From positions 310,001 through 374,000 of the forward strand of contig JALHQN010000001.1 in assembly GCA_022841915.1 (NCBI GenBank): 64,000 nucleotides of DNA, given 5' to 3'. The notes under the pieces are model-generated. The model was not told where the DNA came from, made no database searches, and worked only from the letters and a program-made list of their open reading frames with translations. Shown here piece by piece: positions 10,182 to 23,085 of this stretch. A program made the translations under genes and the position numbers. This DNA comes from Burkholderiales bacterium (GTDB lineage: Bacteria > Pseudomonadota > Gammaproteobacteria > Burkholderiales > WYBJ01). How positions within the stretch are numbered: the first letter of the stretch is position 1; the number at the start of each line of letters is the position of its first letter.

Positions 10182-11630
10182 CTATCCGATCAAGGCTGCT
10201 GCCTGCCGATACCACTGGTCGAGATACGGCGGGATGTACAAGCCGAGCATCAGGACGAGCAGCAGATGCAGAAACACCGGCAGCAGCGCCGGCTGATGCG
10301 GTAGGCGCCGCGCGTTGGACTGGCCGAAGACCATGGGCTGCACCTTGCCGAATATCGCCGCGAACGCCACGGCCAGACCGAACAGCAGGAACGGCGTCGC
10401 CCACGGATGCTCGTGCATCGCGGTCGTCAGTATCATGAACTCGCTGGTGAAGACCCCGAACGGCGGCACACCGAGGATCGCCAGCGAACCGAGCGCCAGG
10501 CCCCAACCGATGGTCGGATTGCGCTCGATCAAGCCGCGAATGTCGGCCATGTTCTGCGTCCCGGTCTTTTGCACCGCATGCCCCACGGCGAAGAAGATTC
10601 CCGATTTGGTCAGGGAATGCACCGTCATGTGTAGCAGCCCGGCGTAGGCCGCCACCTTGCCGCCCATGCCGAAAGCGAAGGTGATGATGCCCATGTGTTC
10701 GATCGACGAATATCCGAACAGCCGCTTGATGTCGCGCTGACGGGAGAGGAACAACGCGGCCACCACCACCGTCAGCAGGCCGAAGCCCATCATCAGCTGG
10801 CCGGTGAACTCGGTGCCGAGGGCGCCGTCGACCAGCACCTTGCTGCGTATCACCGCATACAAGGCGACATTGAGCAGCAGCCCGGAGAGTACGGCCGAGA
10901 TAGGGGTCGGCCCTTCGGCGTGCGCGTCGGGCAGCCAGTTGTGCAGCGGCACCAGGCCGACCTTGGTGCCATAGCCCACCAACAGGAACACGAACGCGAG
11001 CGACATGACCGTGGGCTCGAGCTGATGGCGCACCTCGTAGAGTTGCGTCCACAGCAGCGACACGGTTCCACCCCCCAGCACTTTCTCGGCGGCGAAGTAA
11101 ATGAGGATCGTGCCGAACAGCGCCTGCGCAAGACCCACGCCGCACAGGATGAAGTATTTCCACGCCGCCTCGATGCTGGCCGGCGTGCGATACAGGCTCA
11201 CGAGCAGCACGGTCGAGAGCGTCGCGCCCTCCATGGCCACCCAGAGTATGCCCAGGTTGTTGGTGAGCAAGGTGACCAGCATGGTGAACATGAAGAGCTG
11301 GTAGGCGCCGTGATACAACCGCAACCGAACCGCGGTGACGCGTCCGTGTTCCTCTTCGACCCGCATGTACGGCCGGCTGAACACCGCCGTGGTGAAGCCG
11401 ACGAGGCAGGTGAGCGCGACCAGGAACACGTTGAAGGGATCGACGAAAAATTGTTCATCGAAGGCGGTCATGGGCCCCGACCCGATCACGCGCACGACCA
11501 GCAGCGCCGCCGCCACCAACGTGGCGAGACTGAATACGATGTTGATCTCTGGGGCGTAGCGCTTGTGACCGAGCAGCGCCAGCAGCGCGCTGCCCAGCAG
11601 CGGAACCCCGAGAACCCAGACGATTTCCAC
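10182..11630 (-). CDS. hyfF: HyfF/NuoN-like antiporter-type membrane subunit
   Basis: 482 residues, almost entirely hydrophobic, of the proton-translocating NADH-quinone oxidoreductase/Mrp antiporter family. Conserved charged positions of the channel are visible in WVAMEGATLS (TM5 Glu), GTKVGLVPLHNWLPDAHAEG (TM7 Lys and TM8 region) and RDIKRLFGYSSIEHMG. The start is a GTG at 11630 with GAGG about 10 bases upstream, supplied by the last unit of an 11-bp tandem repeat. Role: proton (or Na+) translocation in the membrane arm of the complex. Confidence 0.9.
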   Translation of the reverse strand: MEIVWVLGVPLLGSALLALLGHKRYAPEINIVFSLATLVAAALLVVRVIGSGPMTAFDEQFFVDPFNVFLVALTCLVGFTTAVFSRPYMRVEEEHGRVTAVRLRLYHGAYQLFMFTMLVTLLTNNLGILWVAMEGATLSTVLLVSLYRTPASIEAAWKYFILCGVGLAQALFGTILIYFAAEKVLGGGTVSLLWTQLYEVRHQLEPTVMSLAFVFLLVGYGTKVGLVPLHNWLPDAHAEGPTPISAVLSGLLLNVALYAVIRSKVLVDGALGTEFTGQLMMGFGLLTVVVAALFLSRQRDIKRLFGYSSIEHMGIITFAFGMGGKVAAYAGLLHMTVHSLTKSGIFFAVGHAVQKTGTQNMADIRGLIERNPTIGWGLALGSLAILGVPPFGVFTSEFMILTTAMHEHPWATPFLLFGLAVAFAAIFGKVQPMVFGQSNARRLPHQPALLPVFLHLLLVLMLGLYIPPYLDQWYRQAAALIG

Positions 11631-11640
11631 TCGGTTTTTC

Positions 11641-11673
11641 CTCAGTCTTCTCTCAGTCTTCTCTCAGTCTTCC
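11641..11673. repeat. Three tandem 11-bp units at the hyfE/hyfF junction
   Basis: CTCAGTCTTCT occurs at 11641-11651 and 11652-11662 and as CTCAGTCTTCC at 11663-11673. On the coding strand the units cover the end of hyfE (its TGA is inside one unit) and supply the GAGG ribosome-binding site of hyfF. Looks like slippage-type duplication of the junction. Confidence 0.9.
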
Positions 11674-12314
11674 TTCAGCTTTTCCATATGGCGAATGTCG
11701 AGCGAATCGAAGGTCTCGCGGATATGGAAGAAGAAGATGCCGAACACGAAGGTACCTACCAGAACGTCGAGCGCGATGCCCAGTTCCACCACCAGGGGCA
11801 TGCCGTAAGTCGCACTGGTGGCGGCGAAGAACAAGCCGTTCTCCATGGCGAGAAAGCCGATGACCTGAGGCACGGCCTTGCGCCGCACGATCATCATCAG
11901 GAACGACAACAGCACACTGGCGAGCGCGATTCCGAGGGTCGATCGCGTCACGGTCCCCGCGAGTTGAGAGATCGGCGTGGCCAGTGCGAATGCGAAGATC
12001 ACGAGCCCGATACCCGCCAGCATGGTCGTGGGCACGTTGATCAGGGGTTCGACATCCCAGCGCACGTTCAGTCGAACGATGAGGCTGTGCAGCACGATCG
12101 GCAGCACGATCACCTTGAGTCCCAAGGTCAGGGCCGCCGAGATCCAGAGGTGACTCTGACCCGTGCTGTAGGCGACCATGGCGGTCGACACGCTCAAGAC
12201 GAGACCCTGCCAGGCGAACAGGCGTACGAGCGAAAGCACTCTGCGCTGAGAGAGCATGGCGAAGGCAATGATCAACAGGATCGTCGCCGCCAGGTTCACC
12301 CATTGCTCAGTCAT
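11664..12314 (-). CDS. hyfE: HyfE-like membrane subunit (NuoK-related)
   Basis: 216 residues with about six hydrophobic segments, matching the HyfE family, whose core resembles NuoK/MnhC. A conserved acidic position appears in GFLAMENGLFF; the C-terminus is charged (HIRETFDSLD...MEKLKED). Lies between the NuoH-like and NuoN-like genes, as in hydrogenase-4 and Ehr operons. Probably part of the proton path connecting the NuoH-like anchor with the antiporter-like subunits. Confidence 0.88.
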   Translation of the reverse strand: MTEQWVNLAATILLIIAFAMLSQRRVLSLVRLFAWQGLVLSVSTAMVAYSTGQSHLWISAALTLGLKVIVLPIVLHSLIVRLNVRWDVEPLINVPTTMLAGIGLVIFAFALATPISQLAGTVTRSTLGIALASVLLSFLMMIVRRKAVPQVIGFLAMENGLFFAATSATYGMPLVVELGIALDVLVGTFVFGIFFFHIRETFDSLDIRHMEKLKED

Positions 12315-12326
12315 GCGCTCGCCTCG

Positions 12327-13274
12327 TCAGACATCGGTCAGAAAATGGACCAGCATGCCGAGCACGGCCAGCAGGAACGCCGTGCTCAGAAACTCCGGTG
12401 CGCGGAAGACGCGGAACTTCGCCGAGACTGTCTCGAGCACGGCGAGCCCCGCCCCGGCCAGCGCAAGCTTGGCCGCTGCCGCTGCCACGGCCAAGGGCAG
12501 ACCCAACCAGTCGCTGCCTTCGGCGATCCCCCAGGGCACGAAGAGCGCAATGCCGATCGTCATGTACGCGAAGAGCTTGATCGCGGCGGCCCACTCCACC
12601 AAAGCGAGATGGCGCGCCGAGTATTCGAGGATCAAAGCCTCGTGGATCATCGTCAGCTCGAGGTGCGTGGTCGGGTTGTCGACCGGGATGCGCGCATTCT
12701 CCGCCAGCAGCACCATCAGGAAGGCCACGGCCGCGCAGGCGAGGCCGGGATGGATCGCGAATTCTCGATGGGCGAGCGTTTCGACGATGGTGGTCAGCGC
12801 CGTCGATCCGCTCAGAAAGGCCGCCGTGAACAGCGTCATGAGCATGGCGGGTTCGGCCAGAAATCCGATCAGCATCTCGCGCCGCGCGCCGATGCCGCCG
12901 AAGGCGGTACCGATGTCCATCGCCGCCAGCGAAATGAACACGCGCGCGAGCGCGAAGATCCCGACCAGCGCGATGATGTCGGCAGCGAATGCGAATGGCA
13001 GATCGGTGGCCAGCACGGGCACGATGCCCGCCGCCAGCCACATGCAACCGAAGAGCACATAGGGCGTGGCCCGAAACAGCGCCGATGCGTTGTGGGCGAC
13101 CACTGCCTCCTTGTGGAACAAGCGCCAGAGCAGGAAGTACGGGCGCAGTATGCCGGGCCCTTTGCGGTTCTGAAGCCATGCACGGCACTGGTTCACCCAG
13201 CCGAGCAACGCGGGCGCGGCCAGCACGACGAACACCGACTGCAGGATCTGGAACGCGATGCCGGCAGCGTCCAT
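12327..13274 (-). CDS. hyfC: HyfC/NuoH-like membrane anchor subunit
   Basis: 315 residues with eight predicted membrane spans, of the NuoH/HycD family that docks the peripheral electron-transfer arm to the membrane and couples it to ion pumping. Typical segments: the N-terminal QNRKGPGILRPY, GTAFGGIGARREM, and ENARIPVDNPTTHLELTMIH, the acidic loop that lines the quinone/E-channel region. Its ATG overlaps the hyfB stop (TGATG). Long open frames on the opposite strand here are shadows. Confidence 0.92.
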   Translation of the reverse strand: MDAAGIAFQILQSVFVVLAAPALLGWVNQCRAWLQNRKGPGILRPYFLLWRLFHKEAVVAHNASALFRATPYVLFGCMWLAAGIVPVLATDLPFAFAADIIALVGIFALARVFISLAAMDIGTAFGGIGARREMLIGFLAEPAMLMTLFTAAFLSGSTALTTIVETLAHREFAIHPGLACAAVAFLMVLLAENARIPVDNPTTHLELTMIHEALILEYSARHLALVEWAAAIKLFAYMTIGIALFVPWGIAEGSDWLGLPLAVAAAAAKLALAGAGLAVLETVSAKFRVFRAPEFLSTAFLLAVLGMLVHFLTDV

Positions 13275-15304
13275 CACCGCACGAACACCAGCAGCGCGAT
13301 CAAGGTGACGAAGCTGTAGAGCAGGTAAGTGCTGATGCGCCCCTGCTGCAGCTTGCCTATGCGGGCCGAGAGGTACTCCACCGCGCGCGCGATCGGCAGG
13401 TAGAAACCATGCCAGTGCTTGTCCTCCACCCTCAATTCGAACTTGGGCTGTGCGTCCTCGGGATTGGGCACACGCTGAGCGATCCTGAATATCGGCGCGA
13501 AGATGACGCGTATGGACTGGCCGAATCCCTCGGAAGAATCCTGCATGCGGGCCGTCTGTTCGGGAAAGCCGCAATCCCACGGCGGCGCGCGCCGCAGCCG
13601 CCCATGGAAGCAGACCCGCACGGTGACATAGGTGATCAGAACCACCACGGCGATGACGAGCAGGAACACGATGGGCCCGTAACTCGCCCGGGCCTGCGTG
13701 GAAGGCACCAGCCACAGCACACCCGCTTCCAATGCAGACGGCGGCAAGCCCGCCCCTGCCACCGACAGGCTCACCTGGTTGAGCAGCCCGACCACCGTGC
13801 TCGGGAAGACACCCAGCACCAGGCACCATACCGCGAGCCACGCCATGCCCAGGCGCTCGAACAAGCTCGCGTCCTCTTCGCCATGACCGTGCGCGTGTTC
13901 GCTGACGACGCCTCGGGGTTGCCCGAGAAAAGCGATCCCGAACGCCTTGACGAAGCACCGGGCAGTGAGCGCAGCAGCAAGGGCGAGCATGGCGGCGAGC
14001 AAAGGCACAAGACTGCGCAACACCCCGTTGTCGAGCTGGCCGGCCTGCAAGGCCGTTTGCAGCATCAGCCATTCGGACACGAAGCCGTTGAGCGGCGGCA
14101 AGGCGGATATGGCGAGCGACCCGACCAGGAAATAGCCCGCGACCTGAGGCATCCGGTGGATGAGCCCCCCCATCTCGTTCAGATTGCGCATGCCCGTCGA
14201 ACGCAGCACCGTTCCCGCGCCGAGGAACAGCAAACTCTTGTACGCCCCATGATTGAGGCAGTGATAGAACGCACCGATCAGCCCCAGCGCGCCCGCTTCG
14301 GGGTGGCCGCTGCCGAAGAAAATCATCGCCAGCCCCAACCCGACCAGGATGATTCCGATGTTTTCCACCGAGGAATAGGCGAGCAGACGTTTGAGATCGT
14401 TCTGCTGCAACGCATAGAGGATGCCGAACAAGGCCGTCGTCGCCCCCATGCCGGCGACGAGCAGCCCCCACTGCCACATGGGCGAACCGATCAGATCGAA
14501 GACAACGCGAACCAGGCCGTAGATCGCCGTCTTGAGCATCACGCCGCTCATCAACGCCGACACCGGAGAAGGCGCGGCCGGATGGGCGTCCGGCAACCAG
14601 ACGTGCAGGGGCATCATTCCGGCCTTGGCACCGAAGCCGACCAGTGCCAGCAGGAAAGCGACGCTTGCCCAGAACGGCGTCAACTGCGCCTGACGCAAGG
14701 CATCGAAGCTGTAGGCCTCGACACCGGCCTCGTGCAGTACGCCGAAGCAAAGCAGGATGGAGAGCGCGCCGATGTGCGCAATGAGAAGGTAGATGAATGC
14801 GGCCCGCCGGATCGTACCCTGCCGGTGCTCGGTGACCACCAGGAAGTACGATGACAACGCCATTGCCTCCCATGCCACCATGAACATGTAGGCGTCGTCC
14901 GCCAGCAGGACGAAGGTCATGCTGGCGAGAAACCAGTGATACTGCAGGGAGAGAAGCCTCAGCTTCTGTACGCTCTCGCTGCGGAAATAATCGCTCGCAT
15001 AGAGGGTGATCCCGAAGGAGCAAACGCCCAGCAGGCACAGGAAGAAGGCCGACAACCCATCGAGCCGCACGTGGAAGGGCAGGTCAGGCAAACCCAGCGG
15101 CAACGTCAACGTGTCTGCGGGGTCGCCGAGCGTGCGCAATGCGAGTGCTGCCAGAGCGAAGGACACCAGTGCACTGAGGGGAAACACCCCCCGCGCAACG
15201 AACCGCGCTCGCTCACTCTCCAGCAGACTGAACGCCCCCAGGGCGAGCCAAGCCAACCCGATCCCGACCGCAGCTTCAGCGGAGGGAAAGGAGGCGAGAT
15301 TCAT
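13274..15304 (-). CDS. hyfB: HyfB/NuoL-like antiporter-type subunit
   Basis: 676 residues, first gene of the complex operon. Antiporter-family hallmarks: FVLLADDAYMFMVAWEAMAL, AKAGMMPLHVWLPDAHPAAP, LKRLLAYSSVENIGI, and a long hydrophobic C-terminal extension as in HyfB/HycC. Start placed at 15304 (MNLASFPSAE) because the open frame upstream is hydrophilic and overlaps the divergent acylphosphatase region; no clear ribosome-binding site is seen, so the start is the least certain point. HyfA, HyfD and HyfH equivalents are absent, giving a six-subunit arrangement B-C-E-F-G-I. Confidence 0.9.
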   Translation of the reverse strand: MNLASFPSAEAAVGIGLAWLALGAFSLLESERARFVARGVFPLSALVSFALAALALRTLGDPADTLTLPLGLPDLPFHVRLDGLSAFFLCLLGVCSFGITLYASDYFRSESVQKLRLLSLQYHWFLASMTFVLLADDAYMFMVAWEAMALSSYFLVVTEHRQGTIRRAAFIYLLIAHIGALSILLCFGVLHEAGVEAYSFDALRQAQLTPFWASVAFLLALVGFGAKAGMMPLHVWLPDAHPAAPSPVSALMSGVMLKTAIYGLVRVVFDLIGSPMWQWGLLVAGMGATTALFGILYALQQNDLKRLLAYSSVENIGIILVGLGLAMIFFGSGHPEAGALGLIGAFYHCLNHGAYKSLLFLGAGTVLRSTGMRNLNEMGGLIHRMPQVAGYFLVGSLAISALPPLNGFVSEWLMLQTALQAGQLDNGVLRSLVPLLAAMLALAAALTARCFVKAFGIAFLGQPRGVVSEHAHGHGEEDASLFERLGMAWLAVWCLVLGVFPSTVVGLLNQVSLSVAGAGLPPSALEAGVLWLVPSTQARASYGPIVFLLVIAVVVLITYVTVRVCFHGRLRRAPPWDCGFPEQTARMQDSSEGFGQSIRVIFAPIFRIAQRVPNPEDAQPKFELRVEDKHWHGFYLPIARAVEYLSARIGKLQQGRISTYLLYSFVTLIALLVFVR

Positions 15305-15442
15305 GAAAAGGATGAGTGCGGGTCGGTGTTCACGAGACCGCGACGCTCTCTTGCGAGAACTGTACGGCGAAGATAGTTCGATCGATGATAGCAAACGCAC
15401 GGCGCGACCGGCAATGCGATGCCACTCGCCGACGCCGACCGA

Positions 15443-15448
15443 TATAAT
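15443..15448 (+). promoter_or_regulatory. -10-like TATAAT upstream of acylphosphatase
   Basis: A perfect TATAAT 28 bases before the acylphosphatase ATG. No good -35 hexamer at the expected distance, so only a candidate. Confidence 0.4.
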
Positions 15449-15476
15449 CGACGCTTCCAGAGCCCATGACCCGACC

Positions 15477-15755
15477 ATGCAGGATCTCACCCGTCATCTG
15501 GTTATCGTCGGCCGCGTGCAAGGCGTGGGATTTCGTCACGCGATGACTCGCCGGGCCGCCTCGCTCGAGCTCAGAGGCTGGGTTCGCAATCGCCTGGACG
15601 GCAACGTCGAGGCCTTGATCCAGGGGACCCCGGACGCGGTCGCCGCGATGATCGCGTGGGCGCGGCACGGCCCGCGGACGGCAGATGTCGATCGCGTCGA
15701 GGTCGAACCCGACGAAGGCGAGTTCACGGCGTTCGAGCAGCGACCCACGGCCTAG
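15477..15755 (+). CDS. acyP: Acylphosphatase
   Basis: 92 residues; hydrolyses acyl phosphates such as carbamoyl- or acetyl-phosphate. The signature GRVQGVGFRHAM holds the catalytic Arg in the phosphate-binding loop, and GWVRNRLDGNVEALIQG holds the catalytic Asn. Length is exactly typical for this alpha/beta sandwich. Transcribed divergently from the Ehr operon. ATG at 15477 is the family start; the longer open frame upstream is not used. Stand-alone gene, physiological role in bacteria generally unclear. Confidence 0.93.
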   Translation: MQDLTRHLVIVGRVQGVGFRHAMTRRAASLELRGWVRNRLDGNVEALIQGTPDAVAAMIAWARHGPRTADVDRVEVEPDEGEFTAFEQRPTA

Positions 15756-15966
15756 CCAACGCATCCGTGCGGCCGATCAGCGAGAGCGCAGTCGCTTCCG
15801 CTTGCCTGGAATGGATTGAGAGCGCATCGCCTTCACGTCCAGCATATGAAAGCGCTTGGAAAGCACGGCTTGGCTGTGCGACCATAGAGCCACCGAGCGA
15901 GTTCGCCCGACGCCAAGCGTGCGAGCCTCGCCTTTTCCCCGATCGCTTTCCACAAGGTGAACACGC

Positions 15967-16782
15967 ATGAAGGATGAAGCGCGCCCCATTCAGCGCGGAA
16001 GCGCAGCGCAGCGTGCGACGCGCGCGCCTTCCGGCACCCAGAGCATTCAGCGCGCGGCCCGCCTGCTGCGCGAACTGGCGGCCCGCAATCGACAAGGCAT
16101 GCGGTTGATCGATGTCGCGCACAGCTCCGGCCTGCAGCGCCCAACCGTCCACCGCATGCTGAAGTGCCTCGCGGCGGAGAGCCTGGTGTCGCAAGACCCG
16201 CAGTCGCGGCGCTACTTCCTCGGTCCGCTCGTATTCGAACTGGGCATCACGGCCGGCCCCCGGTTCAACATCCGGGACTTGTGCGCGGACGCACTCGACC
16301 GCATCGCCGCCGAAACAGGCGACACCGTCTTCCTCACGATACGCAGCGGCGACGATTCGCTCTGCGTCGACCGTCGCGAGGGCGCCTTCCCGATCAAGAC
16401 CTTCACGGTCGACGTCGGCGTGCGTCGGCCCCTGGGAGTCGGCGCCGGCAGCCTGGCGATCCTCACCGCGCTCCCTGAAGAGGAGATCGAGGAGATCGTC
16501 GGTCGCATCGCCAATCGTTTGTCGGCATTCGGACGCCTCACCGCCCCCGAACTGCTCGCCCTGGTCAAACGCGCGCGCAAGGTGGGCTACGTCTTGAACG
16601 ACGTGCGCACGCTCTCGGGCGTCGCGGCGATCGGCGCCCCGATCTTCGATGCGAGCGCCCGCCCGATCGCCGCCATCAGCGTCTCCGCGATCACGTCGCG
16701 CATGACGCTCACACGGCAGCGCGAACTGGCCGAAGTCTTGCGCCGGGAGATCCGCTCGATCGAAAAGAAGCTTGCACGATAA
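15967..16782 (+). CDS. IclR-family transcriptional regulator
   Basis: 271 residues. Winged helix-turn-helix over about 24-85 (TQSIQRAARLLRELA, then LIDVAHSSGLQRPTVHRMLK), followed by the IclR effector domain (RRPLGVGAGSLAIL, then a C-terminal PIAAISVSAITSRM). AAGGTG sits 7 bases before the ATG. Directly upstream of a Bug receptor gene and near an MmgE/PrpD gene, so it probably controls uptake and breakdown of an organic acid, responding to a small carboxylate. Effector not identifiable. Confidence 0.92.
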   Translation: MKDEARPIQRGSAAQRATRAPSGTQSIQRAARLLRELAARNRQGMRLIDVAHSSGLQRPTVHRMLKCLAAESLVSQDPQSRRYFLGPLVFELGITAGPRFNIRDLCADALDRIAAETGDTVFLTIRSGDDSLCVDRREGAFPIKTFTVDVGVRRPLGVGAGSLAILTALPEEEIEEIVGRIANRLSAFGRLTAPELLALVKRARKVGYVLNDVRTLSGVAAIGAPIFDASARPIAAISVSAITSRMTLTRQRELAEVLRREIRSIEKKLAR

Positions 16783-16828
16783 CGACCGTACTCACATTGC
16801 CCAACTCTTCGCGAATCCACGACCCCTC

Positions 16829-17815
16829 ATGAATCCTAGCTTCCGCATTGCAGCCATCTCGTTGTGTCTGGGCGTCCTCGCACCGAGCATCCAACCTGCG
16901 CAAGCGCAGGCGCCGGGCGCCTATCCGTCTCGCACCGTGCGCTTCATCGTGCCCTTCGCTCCGGGCGGGGGCACCGACGTCGTCGCGCGCGCCATCGCGA
17001 CTCGGCTGAGCGATCTTTGGGGCCAGCCCGTCGTCGCCGACAACCGCCCCGGAGCAGCCACCACCATAGGCATCGACTTGGCGGCCAAGGCGCCCCCCGA
17101 CGGCTACACCATCGTTCTGGCGAGCACCAGCTACGGCATCAATGCAGCCTCGGGACGCAAACTGCCCTACGACCCGCTCAAGGATCTCGCCTTCATCACG
17201 CAGGCGGCGTTGCAGTCGTATGTCATCACGACGCACCCCGCCCTGCCCGTCAAGTCGGTGAAGGAATTCATTGCCCTGGCCAAGGCCAAGCCCGGCGCGC
17301 TCGCGTACGGCTCGCCAGGTGCGGGCAGCGGCAGTCATCTGGTCGTCGAACTGTTCCAGCAGATGACCGGCACGAAGATGCTGCACATTCCCTACAAGGG
17401 CTCGGGGCCTGCGCTGACCGACCTGATCGGCGGTCAGACGCAATTCATGTTCGCCACCATCCTGGCGGTGGCGCCCCACCTGAAATCCGGGCGGCTGAAA
17501 GGGCTCGCGACGAGCGGCCCGCGTCGATCGAAAGCGCTTCCCGAACTGCCGACTGCCGTCGAAGCCGGCGTTGCCGGCTACGTCACGACTTCCTGGAGCG
17601 GCGTGATGGCCCCTGCGGCAACTCCCGCGGAGATCCAGGAGAAGATCCATCGCGATGTCGTCAAGGTGCTCGCCATGCCCGAGGTGCGCAAACGCCTGGA
17701 GGCCGACGGCGGCGAACCAGTGGGCAGCACGCCGGCGGAATTCGCGGCCCTCATCCGCCACGAGATCACGACCTGGGGCAAGGTGATCAAGTCCGCAGGA
17801 CTCTCCACGGAGTGA
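16829..17815 (+). CDS. Bug/TctC-type periplasmic solute receptor
   Basis: 328 residues, secreted by a signal peptide ending QPAQAQA. Family marks: YPSRTVRFIVPFAPGGGTDV, the LPYDPLKDL and HIPYKGSGPALTDLIGGQ segments, and AATPAEIQEKIHRDV near the end. Such receptors bind small carboxylates; many are orphans without TctAB membrane partners, as here. Start set at 16829 to give a proper signal peptide; an upstream in-frame ATG at 16772 overlaps the IclR gene. Likely regulated by that IclR protein, 47 bases upstream. Confidence 0.92.
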   Translation: MNPSFRIAAISLCLGVLAPSIQPAQAQAPGAYPSRTVRFIVPFAPGGGTDVVARAIATRLSDLWGQPVVADNRPGAATTIGIDLAAKAPPDGYTIVLASTSYGINAASGRKLPYDPLKDLAFITQAALQSYVITTHPALPVKSVKEFIALAKAKPGALAYGSPGAGSGSHLVVELFQQMTGTKMLHIPYKGSGPALTDLIGGQTQFMFATILAVAPHLKSGRLKGLATSGPRRSKALPELPTAVEAGVAGYVTTSWSGVMAPAATPAEIQEKIHRDVVKVLAMPEVRKRLEADGGEPVGSTPAEFAALIRHEITTWGKVIKSAGLSTE

Positions 17816-17821
17816 CGTTCG

Positions 17822-17859
17822 CGCGAAGCATCGAGAGTCGTTGCCCCCGATGCTTCGCG
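17822..17859. terminator. Bidirectional hairpin between convergent genes
   Basis: CGCGAAGCATCG and its perfect complement CGATGCTTCGCG (12 bp) around a 14-base loop, placed midway between the converging Bug-receptor and MmgE/PrpD genes. No T-run, so termination is inferred from position. Confidence 0.5.
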
Positions 17860-17896
17860 AGCGCTGACGCGCTGCCCGGATGCTATCCGAGGCCGA

Positions 17897-19282
17897 TCAA
17901 CTGGCCGTCGCGACCGGGCTGCGCTGCGTGCTGGCCGGAATAGTCGCTGCGGTCAGTGTGCGGATGTTCGGCAAGGTCTCGCAGCGCTGTGCAAGATCGA
18001 GCAGCGCCTTCGCACCGGGGGTGCCCAACACGCGCCCCGCGCAATCCATGAACTTCTGCACGGCCAAGGCTTCAGTCACCGGCCACTCCGGGGAGCCCGG
18101 GACCCGATCGACGCGCATGGAAAACTTGCCTTTGCTCGTCTCAACCTCGATGTCGCTATAGCCGACCACCCCGGAGAACGTGCCCTCGGCGGGGATGCGA
18201 TAGCGCTCGACCTTCGACATCAGTGCGCGCACAGGCGGGCGCATCACCATGGCATCGGTGAAGGTCTCCAGCGTGAGCTTGCGGTCGTGCAGCAGCGCCG
18301 CCATCACATACTCGATGCTGAACTTGCCCTCCAGGCCGGTGTGCGGATTGGTGCTGACCAGCGCCGTGTCGGATCCGGGCAGGAAACCCACGCGCACGCG
18401 CTTCACATCATCGGCCGGGATGTCGTGCTTGGCCATCAATTCGAGCATGCCGCCGATCGGCCGGTGATTGCAGTAGCAGCACGGCCAGTTCTTGACGTAG
18501 ATGCCCGGACTGATGGCTTGCCACGGCTTGCCCATGTGAGCGACCAGTTCGGCGAACGGCTTGCCGTCATCCCCGGCGTAGGTCTCGAAGAAATTGTTCT
18601 TGCCATCGAAGATCGCGGCGTCGGCCGTGAAACCGCGCTTGGCCATCATCGCCGAGAAGACACCGACGCGCGCGGCGTGCCCCGCGTGAAAAGGCTTCGT
18701 CATCGTGCCGAAGTTGCGCACCAGCCCGGAAACCTGCGAGGCGGCAAGACCGAATGCGCGCGCGAGCGTGTCGACATCCAGCTTCAGGATGCGTCCTGCG
18801 ACCGCGGTCGCCGTGAACGCGCCCATCGTCGCCGTCGAATGCCAGCCGCGCAGATAGTGTCCCGAGCCCACGGCCTGACCGAGCACGCCGCCGACTTCCA
18901 GGCCGAGAACCAGCGCCTCGAGCACCTCCTTGCCGGAGGCGCCGCTCATCTCGCCCGTCGCCAAAGCGGCAGCGACCATCGGCGCGCTCGGGTGGCCGCG
19001 CAAGGTGGGCAGACTGTCGTCGAAATCGAGCGCATGTGCGCAGGTGCCATTGACGAAAGCAGCTTCCGCCGCAGTCGTGGAGGCGTTCGCGCCCCAAACG
19101 ATCGCCTGCGCTGATCCGCCGCAATCCCGCGCCCAGCCGTGCGCGATCTCGCCCACGTCCTCGAGCGTGCCGGCGATGCCGACGCCCAGCGTATCGATCA
19201 AAGCCGCGCGCGCAGCCGCGATGGCCTGCTGCGGAATATCTCGGGTCTCGACCACGAACGTCGCAAGCTGCTTCGTACTCAT
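17897..19282 (-). CDS. MmgE/PrpD-family enzyme
   Basis: 461 residues of the family that includes 2-methylcitrate dehydratase (PrpD), immune-responsive gene 1 (cis-aconitate decarboxylase) and MmgE. Seen: GTCAHALDFDD near residues 78-88, HPSAPMVAAALA, RGWHSTATMG and the FHAGHAARVGV segment, the usual order of the all-alpha domain. AGGAGG precedes the ATG at 19282, so the upstream in-frame ATG at 19303 is rejected. Convergent with the Bug receptor. Likely a dehydratase or decarboxylase of a tricarboxylic or dicarboxylic acid; no other methylcitrate-cycle genes are present. Confidence 0.88.
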   Translation of the reverse strand: MSTKQLATFVVETRDIPQQAIAAARAALIDTLGVGIAGTLEDVGEIAHGWARDCGGSAQAIVWGANASTTAAEAAFVNGTCAHALDFDDSLPTLRGHPSAPMVAAALATGEMSGASGKEVLEALVLGLEVGGVLGQAVGSGHYLRGWHSTATMGAFTATAVAGRILKLDVDTLARAFGLAASQVSGLVRNFGTMTKPFHAGHAARVGVFSAMMAKRGFTADAAIFDGKNNFFETYAGDDGKPFAELVAHMGKPWQAISPGIYVKNWPCCYCNHRPIGGMLELMAKHDIPADDVKRVRVGFLPGSDTALVSTNPHTGLEGKFSIEYVMAALLHDRKLTLETFTDAMVMRPPVRALMSKVERYRIPAEGTFSGVVGYSDIEVETSKGKFSMRVDRVPGSPEWPVTEALAVQKFMDCAGRVLGTPGAKALLDLAQRCETLPNIRTLTAATIPASTQRSPVATAS

Positions 19283-19381
19283 CGCATCCTCCTGGGTTTG
19301 CACATCACGTTGGTTGATTCGGCACGGCTGGGGCCGGCGACGACAACCGGCGGGACCGACTCTCGGGACCGGCCCAAGACC

Positions 19382-22876
<3,495 letters not shown>

Positions 22877-23085
22877 GGACCTATTTTAATGCGTCAGCGC
22901 CCCGCGTCGGCGGTCGAATCGATGCCTGGCGGACCTCCCGGCAGGGCATAGTCTCGAGCCGCTCTCGACCTCGAGCGTCGGGTGTTTTTGTTCGACAGGA
23001 TGCGGGCAAAAGCCGCAGCCTAAGATACCAGAGTCGCTATCCGCGGACCGCGGCCAGAGCGCGGCTGCGAGGTGCGGGCCTCCGG

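Noticed and set aside
10695-13319. Long plus-strand open frame (874 codons) opposite the hyf genes
   Set aside because: Antisense to clearly coding membrane proteins; its translation is rich in His/Arg/Gln/Asp without domains, as expected from a high-GC shadow.
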